Positions 1 to 8,758 of a DNA stretch of 64,000 bases are shown here, piece by piece (within the stretch, counting starts at the first letter, position 1; each line of letters opens with the position of its first letter). The position numbers and the translations under genes were made by a program. The stretch lies in the NCBI GenBank assembly GCA_964543545.1, contig CAZIYT010000003.1:558001-622000 (forward strand), written 5' to 3'. The notes beneath the pieces were generated by a model. That model was not told the DNA's origin. It ran no database searches and saw only the letters and a list, made by a program, of their open reading frames with translations. The DNA comes from UBA4416 sp964543545. Lineage in GTDB: Bacteria; Bacteroidota; Bacteroidia; B-17B0; Aurantibacillaceae.

Positions 1-2
1 GC

Positions 3-644
3 GGCCTGTACCGCTACACCGCCGGGATCTACAATCAAAGCGGAAAGCTGCTGGAAGACAAACGTAAAGTGGTAGAGCTCGGCGTGAAGGATGCCTTTGT
101 ATCAGCTTACTATAATGCGAAACGGATTCCTTTTGCCGAAGGACAAAAACTCCAGGCGGAAAATAACAACCTGAAAATGGAAAAGGAAAACCCGATCATT
201 TTCCCCGGAACGACAGCGCCACCGGCTAACACGACAACAACGGCAACCAATACATCAGCCAATACCGGCCCTACAAATCCACCGGCCAATACCTCTGTGC
301 CGGTATTCAACAATGGCGTGACGCAGGGCCCGGCGGCTACGGCCGATAATGGCGTGAAAACCGATGAAGCGGGCATTTCCTTCAAGGTGCAGATCGGCGC
401 TTACAAAAACCAGGTACCGAATGAGGTGGCTTCCAGGTTCATGAACATCAAAACCTGGCCGGTAAACAATATCATGATCAATGGCCTGTACATCTATACC
501 ATCGGGAATTTCAACGCGCCGGCCTTTGCCAAAAAGCTGAAGGATGAAGCCGTAGCGCTGGGCATCACGGACGCCTTTGTAACAGTGTATAAAGACGGCA
601 AAAAGCTCTACGGCGCCGAGGCATTACAGTACCTGAACAAATAG
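3..644 (+). CDS. SPOR-like repeat protein, 5' end outside window
   Basis: This is the C-terminal part of a protein whose frame is open from the first bases of the window, so the true start lies upstream. Two related segments are visible. The first begins GLYRYTAGIY and ends in DAFVSAYYNAKRI. The second begins FKVQIGAYKNQVP and ends in DAFVTVYKDGKKL. They are separated by a linker rich in Thr, Pro and Asn (about 230-330). The pattern of an aromatic-rich strand, a helix with KLKDEA, then DAFV resembles SPOR-like peptidoglycan-binding repeats found in Bacteroidota envelope proteins. That family link is an inference from pattern. A GTG at 69 could serve as a start, but it would cut the first repeat in half. 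Confidence 0.7.
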   Translation, partial: GLYRYTAGIYNQSGKLLEDKRKVVELGVKDAFVSAYYNAKRIPFAEGQKLQAENNNLKMEKENPIIFPGTTAPPANTTTTATNTSANTGPTNPPANTSVPVFNNGVTQGPAATADNGVKTDEAGISFKVQIGAYKNQVPNEVASRFMNIKTWPVNNIMINGLYIYTIGNFNAPAFAKKLKDEAVALGITDAFVTVYKDGKKLYGAEALQYLNK

Positions 645-654
645 AAAAAAAGCG

Positions 655-662
655 TATCTTTG
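655..662 (+). promoter_or_regulatory. -7 box TATCTTTG of clpS
   Basis: The sequence matches the Bacteroidota -7 consensus TAnnTTTG and lies only 4 nt before the clpS ATG. A transcript from it would have almost no leader. No convincing TTG -33 box is seen. Confidence 0.4.
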
Positions 663-666
663 TGGC

Positions 667-951
667 ATGGTTTTAAGCAATTATGATACGGAAGAATTAG
701 TCGCAGAAGACATTCTCACGAAAGAAGCCGAACAGAATACCATCATTTTATTCAACGACGATGTCAACACCTTTGAGTGGGTGATTGAATGCCTTATGAA
801 ATACTGCGGTCACGATTCTGTGCAGGCCGAGCAGTGCGCCTATATTGTACATTATACCGGGAAATGCGGGGTTAAAAAAGGAACACTCGATACCCTGGAA
901 CCGATCTGCTCCACGCTTTTACAAAAAGGCCTGAGCGCAGAGATCAACTAA
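667..951 (+). CDS. clpS: ATP-dependent Clp protease adaptor ClpS
   Basis: A 94-residue protein matching the ClpS adaptor, which delivers N-degron substrates to ClpA/ClpC with ClpP in the cytoplasm. The family hallmark TIILFNDDVNTFEWVI is at residues 25-40, with the Asn-Asp-Asp of the substrate pocket. It is followed by AYIVHYTGKCGVKKG, typical of the Bacteroidota form. The length is normal. The gene follows the SPOR-like gene by 22 nt, but a -7 box directly before the ATG suggests its own, nearly leaderless, transcript. No clp ATPase gene is nearby. Confidence 0.93.
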   Translation: MVLSNYDTEELVAEDILTKEAEQNTIILFNDDVNTFEWVIECLMKYCGHDSVQAEQCAYIVHYTGKCGVKKGTLDTLEPICSTLLQKGLSAEIN

Positions 952-1149
952 GCTTCTTTCATTTTTTTCACAAGCGGCGACCTATCAAACGGGCTGCCGC
1001 CTGGTTTTTCATGATCGTACATGAACGCTTCATTTGTAATCAGGTAATTCAGGATACTTACTTACAGGTATTTTTTGATGCAGGCGGGAACTGTATTTTT
1101 GCAGGTGCATTCCCGGTGTAACATCAATAAGCCATCAAACCGATCCCGC

Positions 1150-1701
1150 ATGAAACCCTTATTCCTACTGGCGCTTGCCCTGCTCTCTTATAGCCTGAAA
1201 GCCGCTCCGACAAGCTTTACGGTATCCTATGCTACCACCATCAACGTCAGCTGCGCGGTGGGCGACACCCTGAAATTTTACGGCAATGGCAACGACCATT
1301 ACATCGTCAATGTGAATGCCACTACGGTTATTAACTCCACCTCCGTTCCTACGGCTCCCTACTACATCGGCAAACATGTGGTAACAAGCGCTGACACGTC
1401 TTATACAATCGGGCGGATGAGCCAGGGGATGAGGTCCGGAAAGATCACCGTCACAAGCGCGACAGGCATCTTTGAACATGCGGCTTCGTCCAACATAGCG
1501 GCTTATCCCAACCCGGTGGCAAACCTGCTCACCATTTCGGCGGCGGCCGACCAGCGAGCCGAGATCCTGTCGGCAGAAGGAAAGCCGGTGATGACCGCAG
1601 AGGTAAGAAAAGGAACGAATACCATCGACCTGAGCGATCTCCCCAAAGGAATGTATTTCATCCGCCTCGATGGCAAGACCGGAAACATCATCCGCGAATA
1701 A
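1150..1701 (+). CDS. T9SS type A sorting-domain protein with small beta-rich N-domain
   Basis: The ATG at 1150 is chosen because it gives a clean signal peptide (MKPLFLLALALLSYSLKAA). The longer frame from 1075 would add 25 unlikely residues. The mature N-domain of about 90 residues contains VGDTLKFYGNGNDHYIV, which recalls the VGDxVxW...H pattern of cupredoxin-like secreted proteins, but no full copper site can be assigned. The last 75 or so residues are a T9SS type A sorting domain (YPNPVANLLTIS, ending in YFIRLDGKTGNIIRE). The sorting domain is clearly homologous to those of the next two genes although the N-domain is unrelated. It is probably exported and anchored at, or released from, the cell surface. 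Confidence 0.8.
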   Translation: MKPLFLLALALLSYSLKAAPTSFTVSYATTINVSCAVGDTLKFYGNGNDHYIVNVNATTVINSTSVPTAPYYIGKHVVTSADTSYTIGRMSQGMRSGKITVTSATGIFEHAASSNIAAYPNPVANLLTISAAADQRAEILSAEGKPVMTAEVRKGTNTIDLSDLPKGMYFIRLDGKTGNIIRE

Positions 1702-1768
1702 AATGTACCTGAGCACAGGTAGTGGATTATACACCTATGCAGGGATTTCTTATTCCAGGCATTTCTCA

Positions 1769-1776
1769 TAGGTTTG
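1769..1776 (+). promoter_or_regulatory. -7 box TAGGTTTG upstream of the second T9SS gene
   Basis: It matches TAnnTTTG and is followed by AACTAAACTAAGCAAGCC. An equivalent block (TAAGTTTG then ATCTAAACTAAACACAAGCC) lies at 4428-4455, before the fourth gene of the family. The two promoters therefore look duplicated together with the genes. Confidence 0.4.
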
Positions 1777-1899
1777 AACTAAACTAAGCAAGCCCTTTTC
1801 GTTGTGCAAGCGTGCATCCCGCACGCGGCAAATTGTTGTTTCCTGCATCCTCTTAATCACATGCTTTCTGTTTTTTTAAACCACTCTAAAACTATATAC

Positions 1900-3081
1900 A
1901 TGAAAACACGCTTATTCCTGATGGCCGCCATCGCATGCGCCGGATCTTCATTTTCTCAGACACAAACCCGTCCGGATTTTTTCGGGCAAGCGCTGCAACT
2001 CCAGGCAGCCCGCACTACAACGCTCATCAGCTTAAAAGACAGCAGTTACTGGTATTCGGCCTGGGGCAAGGCAACAAGTACCTGGGATTATACCCTCAGG
2101 AACATCTACCATTATAATTCCTTTTACAAGGAAGATGGTAATGTTTCTTCTAACAACGACGGTAGCGGTTGGATGAATGAGGAGAATTCGAAAAATTACC
2201 TGTACGACAGCAATCACCGTTTGCTGGAAGTAACGCTTCAAGGCTGGACCGGCAGTTGGAGCGATCAGTACAAAATCATTTACACCTATGATGCGGCGGG
2301 TAACGTCCTCACAAAAACAGACCAGGCCTGGCTTTCCGGAACATGGCTGAACAGGGCCCGGTCGACCAATACGTATTCCGGCAATAATCTGAGCATTGCG
2401 TTGTATCAATATTGGGACAATGCCACCAATAGCTGGACCAATAACACGCGTACCACCTTTGCCTATACCGGCACCCAACTCATATCGAGCACAGAGGAAG
2501 ACTGGAATGTGACAAGCTGGCTAAACGCGGCGAGAAGAACAAATTTTGTATACGCGGGTACCGACCTTTTATCCTATGACTTCGAGATATGGAATTCCGG
2601 CATGGGCACCTTCGAGCTTAAAACCAAAACGTCTTTTACTTACGATACCAATCACCACATGCTGGCTTCCTCTCTTGAAATATGGAACGCCCCGACGGCT
2701 CTTTGGGAAAAGTATCTGAAAACAGATTATAGCTACGATAGCCTTTGGAACCAAACCGAGATCATGGAACAAAATTGGGACGCTTCTATCGGCGATTGGA
2801 CAAACAGCAGCCTCATCCTGCACTACTACAGAACAGGTACTGTAGGTATAAATGAACATTCTGCACAAGGAGATCTGTCTTTTCATCCCAACCCGGTAGT
2901 TAATCAGCTGATTGTTTCAGCCGGCGCCGATCAGCAGGCTGAAATCTTATCGATAGAGGGCAAAGTGGTGATGAGTGTGCCGGTAACGAAAGGAAACAAT
3001 ACCATCAACCTCAGCGGAATTTCAAAAGGCCTGTATTTTATCAGGCTCGATGGGAAGACCGGCAAAGTGATCAAAGAATAA
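1900..3081 (+). CDS. Secreted YD-like repeat protein with T9SS type A sorting domain
   Basis: Start at 1900 (MKTRLFLMAAIACAGSSFS) gives a signal peptide; the longer frame from 1804 does not. The mature protein is a chain of about eight units of 30-31 residues, each with a Trp-rich turn (SGTWLNRARS) and an aromatic strand (IYTYDAAGN, FAYTGTQL). They resemble YD/RHS-like repeats in spacing, but no RHS core or toxin tip is present. The protein ends with a T9SS sorting domain (FHPNPVVNQLIVSAG to YFIRLDGKTGKVIKE). It is a paralogue of the next two genes and is probably a cell-surface or released solenoid protein of unknown ligand. Confidence 0.8.
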   Translation: MKTRLFLMAAIACAGSSFSQTQTRPDFFGQALQLQAARTTTLISLKDSSYWYSAWGKATSTWDYTLRNIYHYNSFYKEDGNVSSNNDGSGWMNEENSKNYLYDSNHRLLEVTLQGWTGSWSDQYKIIYTYDAAGNVLTKTDQAWLSGTWLNRARSTNTYSGNNLSIALYQYWDNATNSWTNNTRTTFAYTGTQLISSTEEDWNVTSWLNAARRTNFVYAGTDLLSYDFEIWNSGMGTFELKTKTSFTYDTNHHMLASSLEIWNAPTALWEKYLKTDYSYDSLWNQTEIMEQNWDASIGDWTNSSLILHYYRTGTVGINEHSAQGDLSFHPNPVVNQLIVSAGADQQAEILSIEGKVVMSVPVTKGNNTINLSGISKGLYFIRLDGKTGKVIKE

Positions 3082-3179
3082 ACAGCAGGCAAGGCACCTC
3101 TGGCAACAAACCAGGAAAAGATAACATCTGCTCCATCTGAATCCCGTACATCCCTTTATCATACATAAAACCATACAAT

Positions 3180-4358
3180 ATGAAAACAGTATTATTTATT
3201 ACCGCAACCTGCACCATAGCTGCGCCTGCTCTCTCGCAATCCGGCCAGGCTAACGACAACTTCGCATTTTCACAAAGCTCTGTAACAACCAACACCATTA
3301 GCCTTATGGACAGCTCTTTTCATTACAATAACTGGAACAGTACGACGAATGATTGGAACTCTACACTCAAATACATTTACCATTACAATGCGCTCTACGT
3401 ACAGGATGCTGAATCCATCTACAGCCGCATCGGTAATACCTGGAAAAATACGCGGAATGGGATCAATTATGTATTTGATGCCAATAACAACATGCTGGAA
3501 AGAACCTACGAGCAGCTGGTTAGTGGAAGCTGGACAGATCGCTCCAGGGAAACATGTACTTACGACGCATCGAATAGGCTACTCACAAGCCTGCAAGAGG
3601 ATAAGACGCCCGGGTTTTGGATTAACCAAAATAATATCATCTATACATACACAGGCAACAAGATGGCATCCTATACGTATCAATCCTGGAATACAAGCAC
3701 CGGAGCATGGGATAATATGTTGAGAAACACTTACACCTATAATACAAATGACCAAATGACTTCCGTAACACAGGCAACCTGGACTGCAGGGGCCTGGGTA
3801 GACTACAGAAGAAGTATCAACTATGTGTATACCGGAACCGAGCTGACGTCTTATGAAGCGGAAATATGGAACACCACAAGCTCGGCGTATGAAAGCTCCA
3901 CTAAAACATCTCAGACCTACGATGTGAACCATGATTTGTTGAATAGCGTCACTGTAAAATGGAACGCGGCAACGGCATCCTGGGATAATTTTTTGAGAAT
4001 TGACTACACACATGATACTTATGGCAACATCGCGAGCCTTTCTTATAAAGACTGGAATAATACATCCGGTAACTGGGTGAATGCTCACAAATCCACCTAC
4101 TTTCACAGAACAGGATACGTAGGCCTGAATGAACATTCTGCACAAGGAGATCCGTCTTTTCATCCCAACCCGGTAGTTAATCAGCTGATTGTTTCAGCCG
4201 GCGCCGATCAGCAGGCTGAGATCTTATCGCTAGAGGGCAAGTTGGTGATTACCGCAACTTTGACAAAAGGAATAAATACCATTGATCTTACCGATCTCCC
4301 CAAAGGTATTTACCTGATCCGTTTCGATGGCAAAACGGGCAGGCTGATCCGCGAATAA
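3180..4358 (+). CDS. Secreted YD-like repeat protein with T9SS type A sorting domain, paralogue 2
   Basis: A 392-residue paralogue of the preceding gene with a signal peptide (MKTVLFITATCTIAAPALS), about eight repeats of 30-31 residues (NMLRNTYTYNTNDQMTS, DYRRSINYVYTG) and a sorting domain ending YLIRFDGKTGRLIRE. The DNA around 4127-4232, which encodes the start of the sorting domain, is almost identical to 2849-2954 in the previous gene, while the repeat regions have diverged much more. This points to recent recombination or gene conversion. The binding partner is unknown. Confidence 0.8.
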   Translation: MKTVLFITATCTIAAPALSQSGQANDNFAFSQSSVTTNTISLMDSSFHYNNWNSTTNDWNSTLKYIYHYNALYVQDAESIYSRIGNTWKNTRNGINYVFDANNNMLERTYEQLVSGSWTDRSRETCTYDASNRLLTSLQEDKTPGFWINQNNIIYTYTGNKMASYTYQSWNTSTGAWDNMLRNTYTYNTNDQMTSVTQATWTAGAWVDYRRSINYVYTGTELTSYEAEIWNTTSSAYESSTKTSQTYDVNHDLLNSVTVKWNAATASWDNFLRIDYTHDTYGNIASLSYKDWNNTSGNWVNAHKSTYFHRTGYVGLNEHSAQGDPSFHPNPVVNQLIVSAGADQQAEILSLEGKLVITATLTKGINTIDLTDLPKGIYLIRFDGKTGRLIRE

Positions 4359-4427
4359 GCCTTATACCTGAGCACAGGTAGCAGATTACACTTGCATGCA
4401 GGCATATTTTTCTGCACGTGCTTTATT

Positions 4428-4435
4428 TAAGTTTG
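4428..4435 (+). promoter_or_regulatory. -7 box TAAGTTTG upstream of the fourth T9SS gene
   Basis: It matches TAnnTTTG and has the same downstream context as the box at 1769-1776. The upstream TACCTGAGCACAGGTAG block (4372-4388) also recurs at about 1704-1720, so the whole 3' region plus promoter was duplicated. Confidence 0.4.
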
Positions 4436-4552
4436 TATCTAAACTAAACACAAGCCTGTCTGCATCTCCGGCAACAGCGCAGAAGTGGCATTTCGGAAAC
4501 GGAATCATTGTCTGCATATCCATTTCCCACTCATCCTTTAAAAGAAACACAC

Positions 4553-5698
4553 ATGAAAAAAAGATTATGTTTGATTGCCTCCGCCATCATTGCCGGAACG
4601 TCATTTTCACAAACAAGTATCAGCTTAAAAGATAGCAGTTATTATTATTCAACCTGGAACGATGCCAGTAACGATTGGGATTATCTGACGAGAAACCAAT
4701 ACAGCTATAATTCCTCGTATGATGAAATCTCTGATTTTTCCTCACAGCGCACCGGCACCGGCTGGCAAAATTTCCGGAACAAAAAAAATTACGTTTACAA
4801 TGCCAATCACAAGTTATTGGAGGTGACCTACGAAAAATGGACAGGCTCCTGGGCTGATGACGCGAAAGACATCTGCACCTACAATGCCTCAGGCAATATA
4901 CTCAGCAAGCTTCAGCAATCCCTGATCGGCAGCTCATGGGTAAACACTCACAATTCCCTCTACACCTATACCGGCAATAACCTGACTACGGCCCTGGTTC
5001 AATTCTGGAATATGACGTCTGCTTCCTGGACAAATATGAGCAGAACAACCTATACCTATAATACAGGCGATCAGCTCACGGATGCTGTGAATGAAGACTG
5101 GATTGCCGGCGCCTGGCAGAATAGCACAAAACTAACCAATCACATCTACTCCGGCGTCGATCTTATTTCCCACGAAATACTGGCCTGGGACGTAACGACA
5201 TCTACTTTCAATCCGCTTCAGAAAACAAACTTCACCTACAATGCTGCGCATGATGTCACGAATGCAGCAATACTTTATTGGAACAACGCCACAGCCAGCT
5301 GGGGAAATATCATGAAAATAGATTATACCTACGATGCGCATCGCAACAAACTCACGGAGATTTCCATGATCTGGGATGCGGGTTCTGCGACCTGGAAAAA
5401 TGACACGAAGACCCTCAATTACTATACAACCGGAACCGTAGGTGTATACGAGCCTGCAGACAGAAGCGATATCCGTGTTTATCCCAATCCTGCCACAGAA
5501 TCCATCACAGTTTCTATTCCTGGTAGCGAAGCTTCAACACTTATCATCACAGACCTTTCGGGAAAAACGGTGCTCAGCAACGAACCAGAAAAAGCAGACC
5601 ATCTTAGCATTGATCTCCACGCGCTTGAGCCGGGTATTTACTTTATGGAATTAAAACATGAACAAGGCTCTGTCAGGGCTAAGTTCATCAAACATTAA
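4553..5698 (+). CDS. Secreted YD-like repeat protein with a different T9SS type A sorting domain, paralogue 3
   Basis: Start at 4553 (MKKRLCLIASAIIAGTSFSQ) gives a good signal peptide. Residues about 20-300 carry the same Trp/Tyr-rich 30-31 residue repeats as the two upstream paralogues. The C-terminal sorting domain is of another lineage: IRVYPNPATESITVSIPG to GIYFMELKHEQGSVRAKF, without the DGKTG ending shared by the other three genes. This gene therefore keeps the repeat body but has an exchanged sorting domain. Function beyond surface export is unknown. Confidence 0.8.
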   Translation: MKKRLCLIASAIIAGTSFSQTSISLKDSSYYYSTWNDASNDWDYLTRNQYSYNSSYDEISDFSSQRTGTGWQNFRNKKNYVYNANHKLLEVTYEKWTGSWADDAKDICTYNASGNILSKLQQSLIGSSWVNTHNSLYTYTGNNLTTALVQFWNMTSASWTNMSRTTYTYNTGDQLTDAVNEDWIAGAWQNSTKLTNHIYSGVDLISHEILAWDVTTSTFNPLQKTNFTYNAAHDVTNAAILYWNNATASWGNIMKIDYTYDAHRNKLTEISMIWDAGSATWKNDTKTLNYYTTGTVGVYEPADRSDIRVYPNPATESITVSIPGSEASTLIITDLSGKTVLSNEPEKADHLSIDLHALEPGIYFMELKHEQGSVRAKFIKH

Positions 5699-5844
5699 TT
5701 GATCAGGAGAGAATTAAGGTTTATCTTCTACCTGATTGGTATGGCAAGACTTCCGGGTCTTGCCATGTTTGTTTCCGGGATGGTCTTTGAAAAAAAGGCA
5801 CTCATTAATCAGAGCTGGCACTCTATTTGAACGCTTCTATGTTT

Positions 5845-5852
5845 TACATTTG
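5845..5852 (+). promoter_or_regulatory. -7 box TACATTTG of the M48 protease gene
   Basis: It matches TAnnTTTG and ends 6 nt before the chosen ATG at 5859. A TTG at 5827-5829 is closer (15 nt) than the usual 19-21. The predicted leader is close to zero. Confidence 0.4.
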
Positions 5853-5858
5853 CCAATT

Positions 5859-6659
5859 ATGAAAACAAAAAGCGTATTGACCGTATTAATGATCGCAGGC
5901 TTCATGGCCTGCCAGAAGAATGCCATTACCGGCCGCAGAGGCTTGAATTTACTGCCCGAATCGGAAATGATCGGCATGAGCCTGACCGAATACAGCAAAT
6001 TTCTTTCCGAGCACCCACCCTTGCCTGCCAGCGACCAGCGCGTGATCATGGTGAAGAACATCGGCTCCAGGATCCAGAAAGCGGTGGAGCAGTACTATGC
6101 CCAAAAGGGCCTGAGCAGTGAGATCCAGGGCTATAAATGGGAGTTCAACGTGGTAGAGGACCCGGCCGTGAATGCCTGGTGCATGCCCGGGGGAAAAGTG
6201 GTGGTATATACGGGCATTTTACCGGTAACGAAGGACGAGGCCAGCCTGGCGGTGGTGATGGGCCATGAAATAGCCCACGCAGTTGCCAAGCACGGTAATG
6301 AGCGTATGAGCCAGGGCATGGTAGCCCAGTTTGGCGCCACGGCCCTGTCGGTAGCCTTACAGCAAAAACCGGCCCTTACCCAGGCCCTTTTCCAGCAATC
6401 CTATGGCGTGGCTTCCCAGCTGGGAATTCTGAAATACAGCCGCACCCACGAAACCGAAGCCGACAAGATGGGATTGGTATTTGCGGCAATGGCCGGCTAC
6501 AATCCGGAGGTAGCTGTAGGCTTCTGGGAACGGATGGCGAAAATGAGCGGCGGCCAGAAGCCAATTGAGCTCCTAAGTACTCATCCGAGCGACGAAACGC
6601 GGATTAATACCCTTAAATCTTTCATGCCGGAAGCAAAAAAATATTATAAACCGCAATAA
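5859..6659 (+). CDS. M48-family metalloprotease, probable lipoprotein
   Basis: A 266-residue zinc metallopeptidase of the M48 (Ste24/HtpX/LoiP-like) family, which cleaves or monitors envelope proteins. HEIAH at residues 136-140 gives the two zinc His and the catalytic Glu. The third ligand is likely the Glu in RTHETEADKMG. The start at 5859 (MKTKSVLTVLMIAGFMACQKN) gives a lipoprotein-type signal with Cys after FMA, a slightly loose lipobox. The longer frame from 5736 is less plausible. No TPR or PDZ domain follows, so it is the short periplasmic form. It stands alone between the T9SS family and the cold-shock gene. Confidence 0.88.
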   Translation: MKTKSVLTVLMIAGFMACQKNAITGRRGLNLLPESEMIGMSLTEYSKFLSEHPPLPASDQRVIMVKNIGSRIQKAVEQYYAQKGLSSEIQGYKWEFNVVEDPAVNAWCMPGGKVVVYTGILPVTKDEASLAVVMGHEIAHAVAKHGNERMSQGMVAQFGATALSVALQQKPALTQALFQQSYGVASQLGILKYSRTHETEADKMGLVFAAMAGYNPEVAVGFWERMAKMSGGQKPIELLSTHPSDETRINTLKSFMPEAKKYYKPQ

Positions 6660-6663
6660 ATAT

Positions 6664-6695
6664 TTGTTTTATTGTTAAATAAATAGTTACATTTG
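6664..6695 (+). promoter_or_regulatory. Promoter of the cold-shock gene
   Basis: TTG at 6664-6666 and TACATTTG at 6688-6695 are separated by 21 nt, fitting the Bacteroidota -33/-7 pattern. The predicted leader of about 25 nt is AT-rich. Confidence 0.5.
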
Positions 6696-6724
6696 GGAAT
6701 AACTATTTATAAACAAACAACAAA

Positions 6725-6916
<192 letters not shown>

Positions 6917-6934
6917 TTATAAATACCGCTTCAC

Positions 6935-6967
6935 AAAAATCCATCAATCCACGGTTGATGGATTTTT
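6935..6967 (+). terminator. Rho-independent terminator of the cold-shock gene
   Basis: A perfect 13-bp stem: AAAAATCCATCAA at 6935-6947 pairs with TTGATGGATTTTT at 6955-6967 around a 7-nt loop, and the T-run continues to 6969. Confidence 0.85.
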
Positions 6968-7064
6968 TTATGCCTTCTATTCTACACTTATATGATGTAT
7001 GACTATTGATTATTGAAAAAAAAAGGTATTTTAGGGCGCACTAATTAACACACAAACAACAAAC

Positions 7065-8753
7065 ATGGAACAAGCAACTGCTTCAAGACACCCTAAAGGT
7101 TTATGGGTATTATTCGGTACCGAAATGTGGGAACGATTCAATTTTTATGGAATGCGTGCAATTCTTACATTATTTATGGTTAATTCCTTAATGATGAAAG
7201 AAGCGGATTCTTCATTGATTTACGGTGGATTTTTAGGATTATGTTATTTAACGCCTATGCTGGGAGGTTTCATTTCCGATCGCTTTTTTGGAAACAGAAA
7301 CTGCATCCTGTTGGGTGGCATCATGATGGCTATCGGCCAGATGGTCTTATTTGCAAGTGCAACGGTTTTCGGGTCGAACCTGGAGTTGGCAAAAACATTA
7401 TTATGGGTTGCTTTAACGATTATCATTTTCGGTAATGGTTTCTTTAAACCTAATATTTCCAGTATGGTGGGAAGCTTATATCCTAAACAGGAAAAAAGTA
7501 AATTAGATACGGCCTTCACTATTTTTTACATGGGAATTAACCTGGGTGCCTTTTTAGGACAATTGATCTGTCCTTTGCTGGGCGACGTAAAGGACGCCGG
7601 TGGCATCAGGGATATCCACGCTTTCAAATGGGGCTTTTTAGCGGCTTCTATCGCCATGGTAATCGGTTCTGCTGTGTTCTATTTCCTTAAAAACAAATAC
7701 GTGGTTACTCCCGAAGGCAAGCCGTTGGGCGGATTACCAAAGCATAATGACGCCTCCCAGTATGAAGAAGGAGAAGCCCAGAAAGCTGTTTTTTCTCCCC
7801 TTTCCCTGATCATTGCGGCTATTTCTTTTGTTATTTTATTTTTCATATTCAGGTACCTGCTGGCCGGCACAAACCCGGTTAAAACCATTATCTACCCGAT
7901 CATTTATGCGCTTGGCTTAACCTTAGCGGGGCTTATTATCTCCGATAAATCGTTGACTAAAGTAGAGCTGCAGCGGATCTTAGTGATCTATATCGTAGGA
8001 TTTTTTATCATATTTTTCTGGGCGGCTTTCGAACAGGCCGGCTCATCGTTAACCTTCATCGCCGATAACCAAACCGACAGGCACATTTTTGGTTGGGAAA
8101 TGCCGCCAAGCATGGTACAGATCTTCAACGGTGTTTTCGTTTTTGCCTTCGCTTTTCCATTCAGTATACTGTGGGATAAGTTAAGGGCGAAGAATAAGGA
8201 ACCTTTATCTACGGTGAAACAGGCGATCGGCCTGGGTTTAATTGCCATCAGTTATTTCATCATCGCGCACAATGTAAAAGACCTCGGCAACAGTGGCTTA
8301 TTAGGCATCCAATGGTTAATCCTGCTGTACCTGATCCAGACATTTGCGGAGCTTTGCTTATCGCCAATCGGCTTATCCCTGGTTGGTAAATTATCCCCGA
8401 AACGTTTTGCGTCCTTATTATTCGGCGTATTCTTCTTATCCAATGCGGCAGGCTATGCACTGGCGGGCTCCCTGGGAGCGCTGATCCCTGCTACAGGCGA
8501 CAAATTCAAAAAAGCACAGGAATTAGGTATTGATCTGCAGGCGATCCTGGATAAAGCAATCACCCCTACCGCCGAGCAGCTAAAGTTATTGGATGAGAAC
8601 CAGATCAGTGCCTCAAACCCTGTATTTGTAGGCTATGAGATCCACAATTTATTTGAGTTCTTTATGGTGTTTGTGATTTTAACCGGTTTGGCTGCCATTA
8701 TTTTATTTTCGCTGACACCGGCTCTGAAAAAAATGATGCACGGCGTTAAATAA
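7065..8753 (+). CDS. POT-family proton-coupled oligopeptide transporter 1
   Basis: A 562-residue inner-membrane transporter of the POT/PTR2 branch of the major facilitator superfamily, importing di- and tripeptides with protons. The ExxER motif on helix 1 is visible in EMWERFNFYGMR (residues 20-31), and the PTR2 signature is recognisable in FYMGINLGAFLGQ. About 12-14 hydrophobic segments are present. It is 5 nt upstream of a second POT gene, so both are likely co-transcribed. Codons here are AT-rich (many TTA), unlike the second copy. Confidence 0.93.
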   Translation: MEQATASRHPKGLWVLFGTEMWERFNFYGMRAILTLFMVNSLMMKEADSSLIYGGFLGLCYLTPMLGGFISDRFFGNRNCILLGGIMMAIGQMVLFASATVFGSNLELAKTLLWVALTIIIFGNGFFKPNISSMVGSLYPKQEKSKLDTAFTIFYMGINLGAFLGQLICPLLGDVKDAGGIRDIHAFKWGFLAASIAMVIGSAVFYFLKNKYVVTPEGKPLGGLPKHNDASQYEEGEAQKAVFSPLSLIIAAISFVILFFIFRYLLAGTNPVKTIIYPIIYALGLTLAGLIISDKSLTKVELQRILVIYIVGFFIIFFWAAFEQAGSSLTFIADNQTDRHIFGWEMPPSMVQIFNGVFVFAFAFPFSILWDKLRAKNKEPLSTVKQAIGLGLIAISYFIIAHNVKDLGNSGLLGIQWLILLYLIQTFAELCLSPIGLSLVGKLSPKRFASLLFGVFFLSNAAGYALAGSLGALIPATGDKFKKAQELGIDLQAILDKAITPTAEQLKLLDENQISASNPVFVGYEIHNLFEFFMVFVILTGLAAIILFSLTPALKKMMHGVK

Positions 8754-8758
8754 GTTGC

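Noticed and set aside
1165..1734. Minus-strand ORF of 189 codons
   Set aside because: It is antisense to a T9SS cargo gene with a signal peptide and sorting domain, and its own translation shows no domain.
4396..4635. 79-codon plus-strand ORF
   Set aside because: It overlaps the promoter and the start of the fourth T9SS gene in another frame and has no domain.
1900..5698. RHS/YD polymorphic toxin
   Set aside because: The repeats resemble YD repeats only in spacing. There is no RHS core, no toxin tip and no immunity gene, and the C-terminus is a T9SS sorting domain.
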